From Chaetoderma sp. LZ-2023a (lineage: Eukaryota > Mollusca > Caudofoveata > Chaetodermatida > Chaetodermatidae), in NCBI GenBank assembly GCA_034401795.1, contig CM067366.1:67974014-68038013 (forward strand): a DNA stretch of 64,000 nucleotides, written 5' to 3'. Shown piece by piece: positions 8,900-21,400 of the stretch (its first letter is position 1; each line of letters begins with the position of its first letter). Under the pieces are notes generated by a model. The model made no database searches, was not told the DNA's origin, and saw only the letters and a program-made list of their open reading frames with translations. Made by a program: the position numbers and the translations under genes.

Positions 8900-10645
8900 T
8901 TAGAGGACTTGTATGTAGATGAACGGCCAGGTCCGTGAACCGATGGGCATCACGGCCAGAAGGACGGAAGGCCGATCTTTGGCGCTGCCTCTGATGCTAG
9001 GTAGGACTGTTGCGGCTGCGGCCTTTTCGTCAACTTCCACGACTTGCTGACAACATCCTGCTCTGATGCAACTTTGGAGAGGGCTGGTCGTGCCGAGACG
9101 CCAAACAAGCCCGGACCAATGAAGGGCGCGGAAGATAACGCAGCCCTCATCTCCGGTCCTGGTTCCAAACAATCGATAACCATTCTCCTCCGCTCCGCTA
9201 ATGATCTAGTGATCACCCTGGCCATGCAATCTTGGGACAAGCGCATGGCATCCCGGACAACTCCGGGAGCAGGCTCTGGGCACTTCCCCACCTTCCGCCG
9301 CACAGGTCAGCATACCCTGCAGGACGGTGCATCCATGCAAGAGAGCTGCCATAGCCACTCTTGCCGCACCCTCAACGAGAGTCAACTCATTTAAGGGATC
9401 CTTGTTAGGCTGGGAAACCAAGGGTCGACCCTTGGCTTTCCCGGCTAATGGCCTATTCAGTGCTTCTCTTTCCCCGACTGAATGCTGAGGAACACGAGCA
9501 TACTGATGGTAGGCCTGCTCTAGAAAGCGGACCCTACTCCTTATCCCCTTAGGGGCCTTGGGCAAAGAATACTCCGGCTGAACCAGATGGTAAGCTGTGA
9601 CTTCTAACATGTCAGAAGTCTGAGTGTCCAAGGGAAGAGTTCGCATGGCCGAGAGCCACTCGACAGCACACTAGTCGCATACTCTGACATTCGCACCATC
9701 ACTGGATCGCGCTGAGATCCCTGAACTAAAGTCAACCCGAGACGGTCGGACATCCAGCCAAGGACCTGCACCCATTCAGCTTCGGTGCACAAAGATGATT
9801 CGTCTATCAATGGACTACCATTCTCATCTTCCTTCTCACATGAAAAGGCCACTGACGATCCATGCTGAGAGCTATGGAACAAACCTCCCACTCGAAGCAG
9901 GTCTGTGGCTCAACTACTTGCGGCTCCAGTATCTAGCGAATCGCCAGATACGGAATCACTGCAACCCATCGGCTCCAGAACGGGAGCCGGGACTACGGCC
10001 GCTACTACGGCATGAGATGGGACGGAGCCGTCATAACCGCATCTGTGACACCGACGGGAGCTGTATAACATGGCTCCGATGGCACTACGGACTGAGTGAA
10101 ATCTGGGTGAAAAATTCCTGACGGAACGTTGACATCTCCACCTGGTTGACAAACCCATACAAAACCAGTGGGTGACCCACAGGAGGTATCGGATTCTGTC
10201 ACCTGTGAAAGCTCCGGCATGCCAGTCTTCCATCAGGAGGCTATATTCTTCCTCCGCCATCAGCTCTTGAGCCAAAGCAAGAGGAAGAACAAGTGCATGT
10301 CCCTCCACAGAACTAGCTGGACCACCGATAGGTAATCCTGCACCAGCCTGCATCAATGGGACCGTGGACTGTAAAGACTCTAACATCGTCTTGAATTGGG
10401 CCGCTCAAACACCCATGGCCAAGTCCATCCGCTCATTCAGGCGCTCTTCCAGACCTTTGACTGATGCGCGATCCACTTTGTCCCTCGCGATTCTCTCCAA
10501 ACGTGCACGCCGATCACAATCAAATTCCACCACCATCACCGACGACCACTTCGTCGCATACATCGCAAGGGCTTCCAACTTTGCACTTCGCACAGGCAAC
10601 ACAGTGATGTCCCGTGAACTTCCGCTTCATGAAACAGTTACAGCA
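8900..10645 (-). pseudogene. DIRS gag (copy B), frameshifted
   Basis: Gag homology in pieces: Cys/His module at 10556-10645; a charged helical stretch (RRARLERIARDKVDRASVKG) at about 10410-10540; a Pro/Ser-rich middle at 9910-10386; a part resembling the middle of copy A gag (SLPKAPKGIRSRVRFLEQAY) at 9206-9646; and the C-terminal conserved part (SAPFIGPGLFG) at 8950-9303. The frame changes several times. The sequence is close to copy D over its first third but differs clearly from copy C. Confidence 0.75.
10556..10645 (-). other. Gag Cys/His module, copy B
   Basis: The minus strand reads C-C-N-C, then FMKRKFTGHHC, VACAKC, KVGSPCDVC. Spacing is C-x2-C-x8-H-H-C-x2-C-x2-C-x5-C-x2-C, nearly that of copy A. 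It is preceded at once by 'gctag', so an exon could begin exactly at the first Cys codon; the in-frame TAG shows that a start further upstream in this frame is impossible without splicing. Confidence 0.65.
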
Positions 10646-11567
10646 CTAGCATAATGTATCAGAATTAAAACACTGCACATGATAAGATGATGATGAGCAA
10701 CATGCACAATTTACTTGATTGTAATTTAAAATGACTTAAAAATATTAACTTTCTCTTAAATTAATGATAATCAAGTTTAGGCAGGAAATATTTGAAATTT
10801 TTAGAGTGAAATTTTATAAACACGACTTGGTACTTAACTAACGTTAAAATAGCCAAGAAAATATGACCAATCGCTACAAACACCCTTGAGAGTGAAGCGA
10901 GAGCTAATGATCAGCTTAAAACTGAGTGCATAGACATGCCAAGCCAAAACAAAACGTTAAACATGGGCGCCGCCATCTTGGCTACAGCCGCATCCATCTT
11001 GGAAGGAACCGAGTCGCAAGAGAAATTAACCGAGTACCCAGATAAGATTAAAAAGTTAACGGGTAACGGAGCGACTCCAAGAATCGCTACCATTTTAAAA
11101 CAATGTGTCAATTTAAGGAAATTTCAAACAGTCATTATGGCACGAATGTATTAATTCTAGATTGATACAACCTGCCCCTCTGTGATGATTTTCCTTTCCT
11201 TTCCATAAATCTAGCGATCAAATCGTGCGCAGGTACGTGATGTTGAAATCTGGAGTTTATCATAATAGTACATCTGGTAAGTATTATTCGAAGTAGAATC
11301 AAAAAAGCATCTGCTTTTGTTTCTACGAGAATTCTTAATACTTAGCAGATGTACTATGGCCCTGCCTCAGCCGCCCCGTCAAGGCAAATATAAGACAAAT
11401 CCGACTGTTGTTGGGAATTGACTCGGTACCTGGAGGCTATGGTAATTCCCCGACACAGTATGGGAAGGACCATGGAGAGTGCGAAGTTTTAATTATTTAT
11501 TTTGAGCTAGACTAGATAACAGACATTATCATAATAGTACATCTGGTGAGTATTATTCGAAGTAGAA
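10646..11567 (-). other. 5' leader and terminal repeats of DIRS copy B
   Basis: AT-rich leader paralogous to 50460-51338 of copy D. A 38-bp sequence (starting cataatagtacatctgg) occurs at 11261-11298, in inverted form at 11321-11358, and again in direct form at 11530-11567. Such repeats fit the terminal and complementary repeats known from DIRS elements. No convincing gene is present. Confidence 0.6.
11261..11358. repeat. Inverted repeat in DIRS copy B leader
   Basis: Left arm 11261-11298, right arm 11321-11358, separated by 22 bp. The arms are imperfect (a few indels) but clearly complementary. The left arm is repeated at 11530-11567 and at 51301-51338. Confidence 0.7.
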
Positions 11568-12305
11568 AAAACAGACTTCTCTTGGCATGTAAAACGACAT
11601 TCACTATGCAAAATATCGCAATAGAGGAATCCAATCTGTCAATCAAGTATTGACGTCATAATTAATTACATCACATATAAGTTGATGTCCCAGTTCAGTG
11701 TCAGAATCCACAATCATAACTGACAGAACTAAGTCTGTCATAAACCTGGAATAGTCTGTGAGGTTGTGGGAATTGTGTCGTTACTATTTAATAAACATTC
11801 TGTTGAATATTTTGACACAAATTTGACTAGAGTATGGCAGCAAAAGCACCAAGTTAAATTAGTTTCAAAATATTCAACAGCTTACCTCTAGAGTTTACTG
11901 GAAATTGAGATTCAGAGAATTAGAGTTCAATCAATCCCAAAACGGGCAAAGTGTGGGTGGACCTTACCTAGAGACGGGTGGGGTATAGCTAAAACTGGAT
12001 TCATCCATTGTCTTGATCATTAAAGTATTAAAAATACAAATGTTTCTTGGTAAATCTCCATTTGCAGGCCATGAGAATACTATTTATTTTTTAATTTACA
12101 AGAATGACTGGCTCCATTATCGAACCCGTCATTCTAATGGCAAATTCTTTAACACGGTTTTCTCATGGGCCACAAATGAAGATTCCGCAAGACCAGGGGC
12201 CGGTTTGGACTGACTTGGCCACTACAGGGTAAAAGGATTAAAGTAGTGACAGAGTTAAGCTGTTAAAGATTTTGAAACTAATTATTTAGATAATTATCAA
12301 TGTAC
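11568..12305. other. Intron sequence 3' of flippase exon 12
   Basis: No coding homology is seen. 11640-12005 is a copy of a dispersed ~350-bp repeat that contains hairpin MITE H1 (11799-11880) and ends with 'ggcatagct'-type sequence also found near 20225 and 30055. The remaining flippase exons are not here. Confidence 0.6.
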
Positions 12306-12400
12306 CCTTTTCGCCATGCATAGTGTACGAAGGCCTTTCTTTGCATAGTTATCCAGATGTTCTGTAGTTAAGGAAATAATTCTTTGTCCTTCAATATCTT
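12306..12400 (-). CDS. Flippase exon 12 ([10 protein letters not shown]), last exon in window
   Basis: Acceptor ttttctttgtag/AAGATA, donor AAAAGG/gtacat (weak), 95 bp, phase 1 to 0. Encodes [20 protein letters not shown], matching the 'Y---GLRTLC-A-' motif that follows KGAD in P4-ATPases. It is too short to stand out as an ORF. The next exon (hinge with TGDK) was sought on the minus strand down to base 1 and not found. Confidence 0.88.
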
Positions 12401-15400
12401 CTACAAAGAAAACAAAAAAATAATATAAATTTGTAATTAGGTGGTATGATTGAACACAGTAATGATACAGTGGCAGATCTACAGTTGGCTAGGACGAAGA
12501 AGTGGAGGATGCATACCTGATTTGTTTTGACAAATGATTGGAGTCATGAGCCATTGGCACATTTACAATAACTAATATTCACCCAATTATCAGATCAGAA
12601 GCCATATGTCATCCGGGTGGCTAAGTCAAGCCATCGTGCACTTTGTGCAGGGCTTGACAAAAATCGGCATGTGCCCAGACTACATGTATTTACATGTGGC
12701 ACTAACAAAATATTTGCTAGAGTTCCCTCAGCTATGAGGTATTAATCAGAACTGTAGCCACATAAATAACACTATATGATGGAACGAGTACAGAGGGGGG
12801 GGGGGGGGGAATAAAACTGCTCAAAGGGATGCTAATCTCATCTCTAATGTTGTATTGCACCGATAGATTATGGTTTATAGATTCCATATCATTCATATTC
12901 TGTCACATTCCCTTATCTGTATCACAATTATCTGCTTTGTAATATCCAGTAAATGTTGACCATTTTGTATCTTCTAGCGATAATGTGTGATGTCATGTAC
13001 GTGCCAATGCATTACATTCTTTATTATATAATAACCATTTTGTTGAATATTTTAAAACTAATTTGACTGGAAGTTGTTGTTGCTGCCTCTGGCAACATTT
13101 GCTACTAAAGCCTGAATATCTTTCTTTCATGGGATGATAAAAAGCTTAAAATTTGATGCATAGTTTATGAGTGGCCTATTAGATCATCTGCATAGATATC
13201 CTGAAATGACGTTAGTTATCCTTTAATAAAGGAATATTTATAAACAATCTGTCAATAAATCCTAAAAGAACCTTTACTGTGAAACATCTGACAAGATCAA
13301 ATAATTTAGGGATGGGGTGAAATTCAGGTTGGGTTGGTAGTTCAATTGTCCTTGGAAATGTTCCATTTGCAGACAAAGATAATATTTAGAAAACCTTTTC
13401 AAGTACTAAGTTTTCCAAAATATTATTCTCCTCGTCTACAAATTGAAAAACTGGTATTTTCTTGACTTTTTAATGGTCAAGCCATTCAAAACAGCCTTTG
13501 CAGTGGTTTTGAGAAACATTCATTTGCAGGCCAAGAGAAAGCTAGTTTTGTCAAATCTGGTGGTAAATTCAGTAAAATATTATCCTCTTGGCCTGCAATT
13601 GGGCAATCAATGGGCCACATGTTTTTATTTAGAATTTTTTATCATTAAAGGGTTGATTAATCAGGGTACCTACAGCCATCAGAGGTTTTCATTCAAGGAC
13701 TTTCAAAATTTTAAATTTCAAAATTTTCAAGGTCTTGATCCCAGACTGGGCATATGACCAGTGGGAAATTAAGGGGGCTGGCTGGCTGAGGAATCTCCTG
13801 ACAATTCAACTTATACGGGGCTCCCAGAGTCTGACAATGCATAAATTTTAATTTTCGATGCTCTGAGAACGCATTCCCTTTATGATTCATGACAACACAT
13901 TTGTATTCAATGAAAATAATTTGGGCTAAAATGTTAAATTCAAGGGCTTTTCAATGCCGTAAAGCGATTTTCAAGTACTTTTCAAGGGAATTCTCAAATT
14001 CAAGGCTTTTCAAGGCAAATGTCAAAACTCAAGTACTTTTGAAGTTTGTATGAAACCTGTTAAATAATATTAGTATTTTGAATGCTTTCATGCGCTGTTC
14101 ACACAAGACGGGTTGATTAAATGGCTAGAAGAAGTAGCCATGTTACCTTTAAATGACTTAGCTAGCACACTAAGTATGGCTGAATCAGCACCCTTAGTAT
14201 ACAGGACAAACTGCTTAGAAATCGGATGACGAATTATCACAGACATACGCTTTCTAATGGAGTCAAATGGAAGCATGTGGAGAATCTTCAACTGCACATC
14301 ACCTGAAAATAAAGACAGAACTGACATTAGCTAATGCTCAGATAACTCAGGTGTTAAGCCTTTCAACAGCAAATTCCTGAAAAGATCAATTCTTTACGAC
14401 GTAGTGCATATTCTGTTGAATATTTTGAAATTAATATGACTGGAAGCCATTGCTGCCTTAGGCAGCAATGGCTTCCAGTCATATTAATTTCATAACATTC
14501 AACAGGTTAACCGTTTACTTGGCCTGAGATAAAGAAACAGGGAATTTATCAGTGAAAGGGTTAAATGGTTACCGTAGGGAATATGAGTGCATGTCCATAA
14601 AATACAGGTACTCTCATTGTTTTAGACTTTTAATTTCAAAATATTTACCAGATTAGTTTTTACATTGCAGCGATTATTAGCTATGAATATAAACTACAGT
14701 CAAACCTGACTATAATGGACAGTCACTTTTAAATTGAAACTTGAGTTGGAATTATGGCACATATTATTGAGCAAAATTGCTCATTCTTAAGAACAAAATA
14801 AAGCAATGTTTAAAGGGTAATTAGAGGACTATCAATAAGCAAATGTGTCTGAATGTCATTTACCTCGACTGGTCCAGTCACAATCTAATATTAGAATTCT
14901 AAATTGGTAATGCGTAGAGAATTCTATCTAATCAATATTTTAGCTTAGTCAGATGGCCATTTGCAGGTTAAGAACTCTATTTTTGAAAATTAATTCAAAG
15001 TTTTACTACCGACGTAAGTTATATCCCGGTTAGCAATCAGCATGATTAATCCCGATCGGATCCATGTTGTGGAGTTGGTGGATCCAGAACTATTCACGTT
15101 CTTGGTGGGAAGAACACTAGCATCCATGCTATGGAGATCGTGGCGGGGTACTTCAGTAATCCCATGGCTCATAAGCATGTTGACTAGTGTTTTCAGTTGA
15201 GCTTAAGGAAATGGTGCCAGAAGTGCTGGCTGCTTCCATTGTGAAGTTAATCGGGATCACGCTTTGCTCCGAGGTGAAAACATGCTTTCCAAGATATTAT
15301 TTTTGAAAATTAACTAATGTTCTGGGTATTATTGGTAGACATTGATTACATATATTTAGATATAAATGAAAGAATAGATGTGAGCAGGCAGGATAAACTG

Positions 15401-18400
15401 CTAATAATAGATGGAGAAAGCTAATGCAAAAAATTACCTTCTTGAGGAAGAAAAACTGTGACACTATTAGCAGTACGTTTTACAAGGCGGCATCCGTATG
15501 TACAGGCAGCTTTCACTAGCGCATGCTCATCGGGACTTTCTGCTTCATATCTCGTTTTTAATGTTGCTTCCGAGATGAACGATGCCTCTGTACCTGTGAT
15601 GCTACCTTCGGGAGTCTGTGGATATGACAGATCTAGATCGGCACTTGATGAAGAGAGATTGAGATCGGATGGATAACGGAATAGACCATTTTTTTGTGGA
15701 GTTGATGTGCTCAATGAATCTTCGAGCCGATTATATCTGTCGAGTGGTTGTTCCGTTTGTTGATTCGTTTTGGCCTGTGCAAATTCGCTTTCAGGAACAA
15801 AACCACTTGCATCCATCTGTGGAAAGACAAAAATAATTTGTATGTATTAGGGCGACTGACCAAGGGGAGGGGGGGGGGGGAATGTGTTTATCATAAATAA
15901 TAATAAAGACACCATATGTGATGTCTTCCACCATCCACCACACCCACACACCATAGACACCACTATTTTTCGTTGTGGTTAGCAGCTTAATAAACAACCA
16001 TGTCACTTAGTTAGTCTGTCAGTCTCAGCTTATTCTGGGCTGTATCTAAAAAAATACTGGTCTGATTTGGCTCAAATTATAACACCAGGAAGGAACTTAC
16101 TGTGTAAGCGGATTTCCAGATGTTCTCCGTAATCCAGATAAAAGTACTCGGATCAGGATCATATAACAATCTGGATCTGTGAATATCTCTGAAACTACTG
16201 GTCTGATTTGGCTCAAACTTTTGCAGAGGAAATGGTGTGAACATACACTACAATTCCACAATGTTGGAGCTACCAAGATTTTAACGACCTTGTTCTGATA
16301 ATCGATAAAATAAAGATTTTTAAGTTAAATGTTCATATATCATTTTTAATCCAGTATATACATGTAATACCTGGTATTGTTGCTAAAACCTGAAATGCCT
16401 TCTTAGTGTGTCTAAATTTAATAATTTTATGAAGGAAGATTCGCAGACCCCATCAGTATTGGAGGGCGAGATCCCCTCCAAGACATACTCCCAGGTTGGT
16501 CGCCTCAAACTTGAGATCATTATACCGCCCTTATTTCTATGCATTTTATCGGTTTTACCACCTGTTTTAGAAACCACCATTACCTCTCCACTACACCATT
16601 TACTATTTTACTGACTTATAGCCAGAGACCATGTGAAATTATGAATTTTTGAATACTCCCTAAATTGGACGTACAAACTTGTAAAACATGATTTAAAAAA
16701 TGTTAACACTGGAATGACTGGCTCAAAAAACCCCAGCCAATCATTCTAGTTGAAATTAAAAAAAATAGTCTTCTCTTGACCTGCCAATGGACATACTACT
16801 ACTAATTTTCTTGACAAATCCAGAAATCTTCGAGGGTTAATATAAAGATACTTACAACGTCTTCGTGTGGGTGTGATGAAACAACCACTGTGTTACATAT
16901 AGCCATGAGCAGGAAGAATTCCTGAACACGCCTAGATTGATCCGGTATGCATAAATCTACGCTGTTTAGACTACGCAGGCTCATAATAGACACATCTCGA
17001 TGTAACGATTGTTCCAATTTCAAGTCAAAGATTATCTGAAATGTGGAAGTGAGTAGTTGAGGAAGGGTTGCACAGTATCATATCTACTTAGGTGTGATAA
17101 GGGATGGTTACACAGCATCATCTGTACCTAGGTGTATCTACCTAGGTGTGGTAAGAAAGGGTGACAGTATCATATCTACCTAGGTGTGCTAAGGAATGGG
17201 TACACAGCATCATATCTACATACAGTACATTTCAGAAAAAAGTTAACATATTTCCAAAACAACAACAGAAACATGCTAGTAAGAAATGTTTTGTTGAATA
17301 TTTTGAGCATATTTGGATTTCTGCCTTAGGCAGCAATGTTATCCAATCTAATTATGTTGAAAATATTCAAGAGTATATTTTATTTTGCTTTGGAGTTATT
17401 TCAGTGTTGTACTGTAGGTGTGGTAAGGAAAGGTTACCCAGATATTGGTAAGGGAGTGTGTGTGTGTGTGTGTGTGCGTGCATGTGTGCATGCGTGCGTG
17501 CGTGTGTGTGTGTGTTCATGAAGACCTGATGGGGTGTTAACATACTATACTACACTCAGTATGTGGCATTCGTCTTTCAGATCTAACATTCTTCTATCAT
17601 ACATCAAATTAATTGCAACCCAGGCAAAAAACAGCTGAATATAAATCATAGCTACCTGAATACTATTTATTTGATTGACAGTTTCTATAGCATGTGCGTG
17701 CGTATATGCATGCATGAGTATGGTGCCATGTAAAGCGCATACTTACAGAACTACATCGACTCATGTTGGCCATGGAGTATCGACTTTCAATGTCACTGTT
17801 TGAGTCATCATTGTCCACTGAAAATTTACATAAGAACATGTATCGGTATTGTAAAGACTTATCTTTAGTTTACTGAGAACTGTGCTATCAAGAAAGTCAA
17901 AATATACGCACGCACGGACGCATGCACGCACGCACGCACACACACACACACACACACACTCTTCAAGACTCTATTCCCATCCTTAACGGTATATTACATA
18001 TATACATGGTAGTGGCTCGGGAGATTAAGTGTTTCATGTTTATCTGGGAATACTATACTGGAAAGCAAATTCAATGTTGAGTTGTCATGAAATGAAATAA
18101 ATTCAATTAACAAATATAAATTGATAAAATTTTGTCTGAAAAAACCCATAACTGCAATGTATGAATTCTAAAATTTATTCCATATAATGCATTATACAGG
18201 TATCTGATGATCATCAATCAATAATATATGGAATGAAGCATAGTTTGTTATTTGTCAGCTGTCACTGTAAGCTTAACACTATAAGTGCTAGTGGGTCCCA
18301 GAGAGCTCTTATCTTATCAGCCAGCCAGCATGTGAATTTGTGGGAATTTCATCATAATGATCATTGATATAAAGGTTATTAACCTTTAAATATTCAAGCT

Positions 18401-21400
18401 GGCAAAAAATAACTTCTACAGTGGTCTTGAGAAATTTTAGAAATTTTACCACTGGAATCAATAGCCGAGCCAGTCACGCCAATGATACATTTTCAAAAGT
18501 AATCTCTTGGTGTGCAAATTTACATTTTCGTGAGGGTTAAATCGTTAATTTCCTACACTGGAGACACTATTATGAAATATGATAAGTGATCAAAAGAAAC
18601 CTACCTCCGTGGGGGAAATCAATGCCTCCGATACTGCAACATTTGAAGTCCATCTTATTCTCCGTCAGAGTACCTGTTTTATCTGAGAACAAGTACTCCA
18701 CTTGGCCCAGATCTTCAGTAATATTGAGCGCCCGACATATTGCGGGTTTGTCTGTCGGTTCATAGTACATGTCGATATCCGATTGTATGAAATAGACCTG
18801 TCCAAGCTTGATTAGCTCAATAGAGACATACAGCGGTAGTGGAATGATGGCCTGCAATAAGAGAACTCTTGAAGTAACACTAACTCAATATTAGAGAAAC
18901 CATACCCCGTAAATTAATGAACATTTTGGAAGCTAATTTACTAAACACCCAAGAGAAAATATTTAGACAATTGAAATAAAACATCAATGGCTATCATTAT
19001 CCGTAATTTTTGGTGCTGACTTTTAGATACATGTACTGTATCTGATTAAACCTTTAATGGGCATGTCTGCCAAAAAGCCTAGAAGAATATTTTTGAAAAT
19101 TCACCACTGGAATGCCTGGCTCGATAACCAAACCAGTCATTCCAGTGATAAACTTCCCAAAATAGCCTTCTTTTGGCCTGCAAATGGACATTCACTAAGC
19201 AGATTTCAATTTTCTTAACCAATATTAACAATTCACCTTTCCAGAATACCCACCCATTATATGACGTCATGATGAACTGCGTGATGTGTACAATGACATC
19301 ATAATGAATGACGTCGATAAGTACGTCACGAACGCATATTTGAAGACGGTCTATGCATTGTTGTACAAATTGTTTGCTTTTAATATTTAATAAATATTCT
19401 GTTGAATATTTTGAGACTAATTTGACTCGCCCAGTCAAATTAGTTACAAAATATTCAACAGCTTCCCTGTATAGTTTTCAGGAAATTGATAGCTAGGGCA
19501 TTCAGAGATCGATCAATCCCAACACAGCGAGGTGTGGGTGGAGCCTAGCTAGTGATGGACGGGGCATAGCTAAAAATGGAAAGGTTCATTAGTGACATTA
19601 GCAAACATGAGGAATATAAACAGCATATGACATTGAATGCACCTTTCCATTTTACCCATCCATCATATGACGTCATAATCAACTATGCGCAGTGTACAAT
19701 GACATCACAATGAATGACGTCATGATGACGTAGATAAAGTACTCCACGAACACATATTTGAAGATGGACTATGCGTTGTTGAACGAATTGTATGTCTTTA
19801 CTATTTAATATTCTGTTGAATATTTTGAAACTAATTTGACTGGGCGCTGTTGCTGCCATAGGCATATTTGAAGATGGACCATGCGTTGATGTACGAATTG
19901 TATGTCTTTACTATTTAATATTCGGTTGAATATTTTGAAACTAATTTGACTGGGCGCTGTTGCTGCCATAGGCATATTTGAAGATGGACTATGCGTTGCT
20001 GTACGAATTCTATGTCTTTACTATTTAATATTCTGTTGAATATTTTGAAACTAATTTGACTGGGTGCTGTTTCTGCCATAGGCAGCAATAGTACCAAGGC
20101 AAATTAGTTACAAAACATTCAACAGCTTACCTGTATAGTTTTCAGGAATTTGATAGTCATGACATTCAGAGATCGATCAATCCCAACACAGCGAAATATG
20201 GGTTGAGCTTAGCTAGAGATGGGCGGGGCATAGCTAAAACTGGAAAGGTCTATTCCAAGTTTACGTAAAAAAGAAACTAGCTCCTCTGAAGCAATAAAAT
20301 AGGAAAAATTCATTCAATGGAAACGTGTATGAACAAGGCCTGAGATTAACCCTTTAACCCTCGAATATATTCTAAAAAATGTCAATTTTCTCATAGAACA
20401 TGTCCATTTGTAGACCAAGAGAAGACTATTTTTGAAATTTTATTACTGTACTCCATTCCAGTCATAAATTAAAAAAAATAGCTTCTCAAAACCACAGCAG
20501 AAGCCATTTTTGGCTGATATGAGGGTTAATATGTTAACCTGGATGAACAGTAGTCATTATGCATAATGACCAAACAGTTCTAGCAGTAATAGCACTTGCT
20601 AGCCCATAACATCCACTGGCAGCAACAGCTTACAGCTCCAATGTTTTCAAAATTGCGCCAGTTCCCTATCATCAACGTGCTCCTGAATAATGACTTATTA
20701 GCTTGATGTATATATCAGTTATTCCTCAGTAGCATCTAATTAAGCTTTATGATGCAAATGGGCACAGACACACTGCCACATCTGTCAGTCCAGAAATAGT
20801 ACTATCCAGCGTTTCTCATGATATCTAAATTTTGGAAGTCTCATGGATGCCTAGCTAGAAATCTGGAGGTCCCAACCTGAAAGCTGGGGGATGCAAAACT
20901 GAAAATTGAGATCCCATTTTAGTTTTTCTCATCCATGCTAATATTAAAGAGTACATGGGAAATATGGGGGCCAATGCTAGACTTTGTGTGTATGTTTGTG
21001 CAAATATCTATAAAACTAATTAATATTTAAAAATCATACAAGATTTCCATGGGTCCCATGGAACCACTACCACAACTTTTGGGGGTCTAAAGTTGCATTC
21101 TGGAGGTATGTATGCATGATTAAAGTATTCTGCCACTGTATGAGTAGAAACCTCCTACAGCTGCAATTGGTCATTCTTCGCTTCTTGCAACTGTATCGCG
21201 TTCTCAGCCAAAATCTTTAACTTCCTCAGGGTCTAAATTTTTCATCTGTCTACTGACTCGTGCTTTCTCGAGGTCACCTCGCAGCACGTTTAACATTTTT
21301 ATGCAATGACATTCTCTCCTGCCTTTATATTTGCTGGCTCCCAGTAGGGTAATTTCCAAAGATCTCTGCGCTGGTGCGTCTTCTGGGATCTTAGTACATG

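Larger units (their letters stand above)
6110..11567 (-). mobile_element. DIRS-like retrotransposon, copy B (decayed)
   Basis: Same order and strand as copy A, but with many frameshifts and stops: leader 10646-11567, gag about 8900-10645, RT/RNase H about 6690-8832, recombinase about 6110-6760. The 3' end is missing: recognisable recombinase sequence stops near 6110 (after RASKDT), where copy A's leader begins soon after. The outer 5' end carries a 38-bp sequence at 11530-11567 that recurs in copy D. It is an older, non-functional relative of copy A and belongs to another lineage. Confidence 0.85.

Noticed and set aside
5068..12305. Further flippase exons (hinge, membrane segments 5-10)
   Set aside because: The minus strand was read for TGDK, GD-AND and membrane-segment motifs; only DIRS and dispersed repeat sequence was found.
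12600..12660. tRNA-like stretch around cgggtggctaagtcaagcc
   Set aside because: No cloverleaf with a T arm and acceptor stem could be formed.
15421..15816. Separate short gene starting [12 protein letters not shown]
   Set aside because: It is internal exon 10 of the flippase: acceptor ccacag lies directly before the ATG, and YEAESPDE and phase fit the neighbouring exons.
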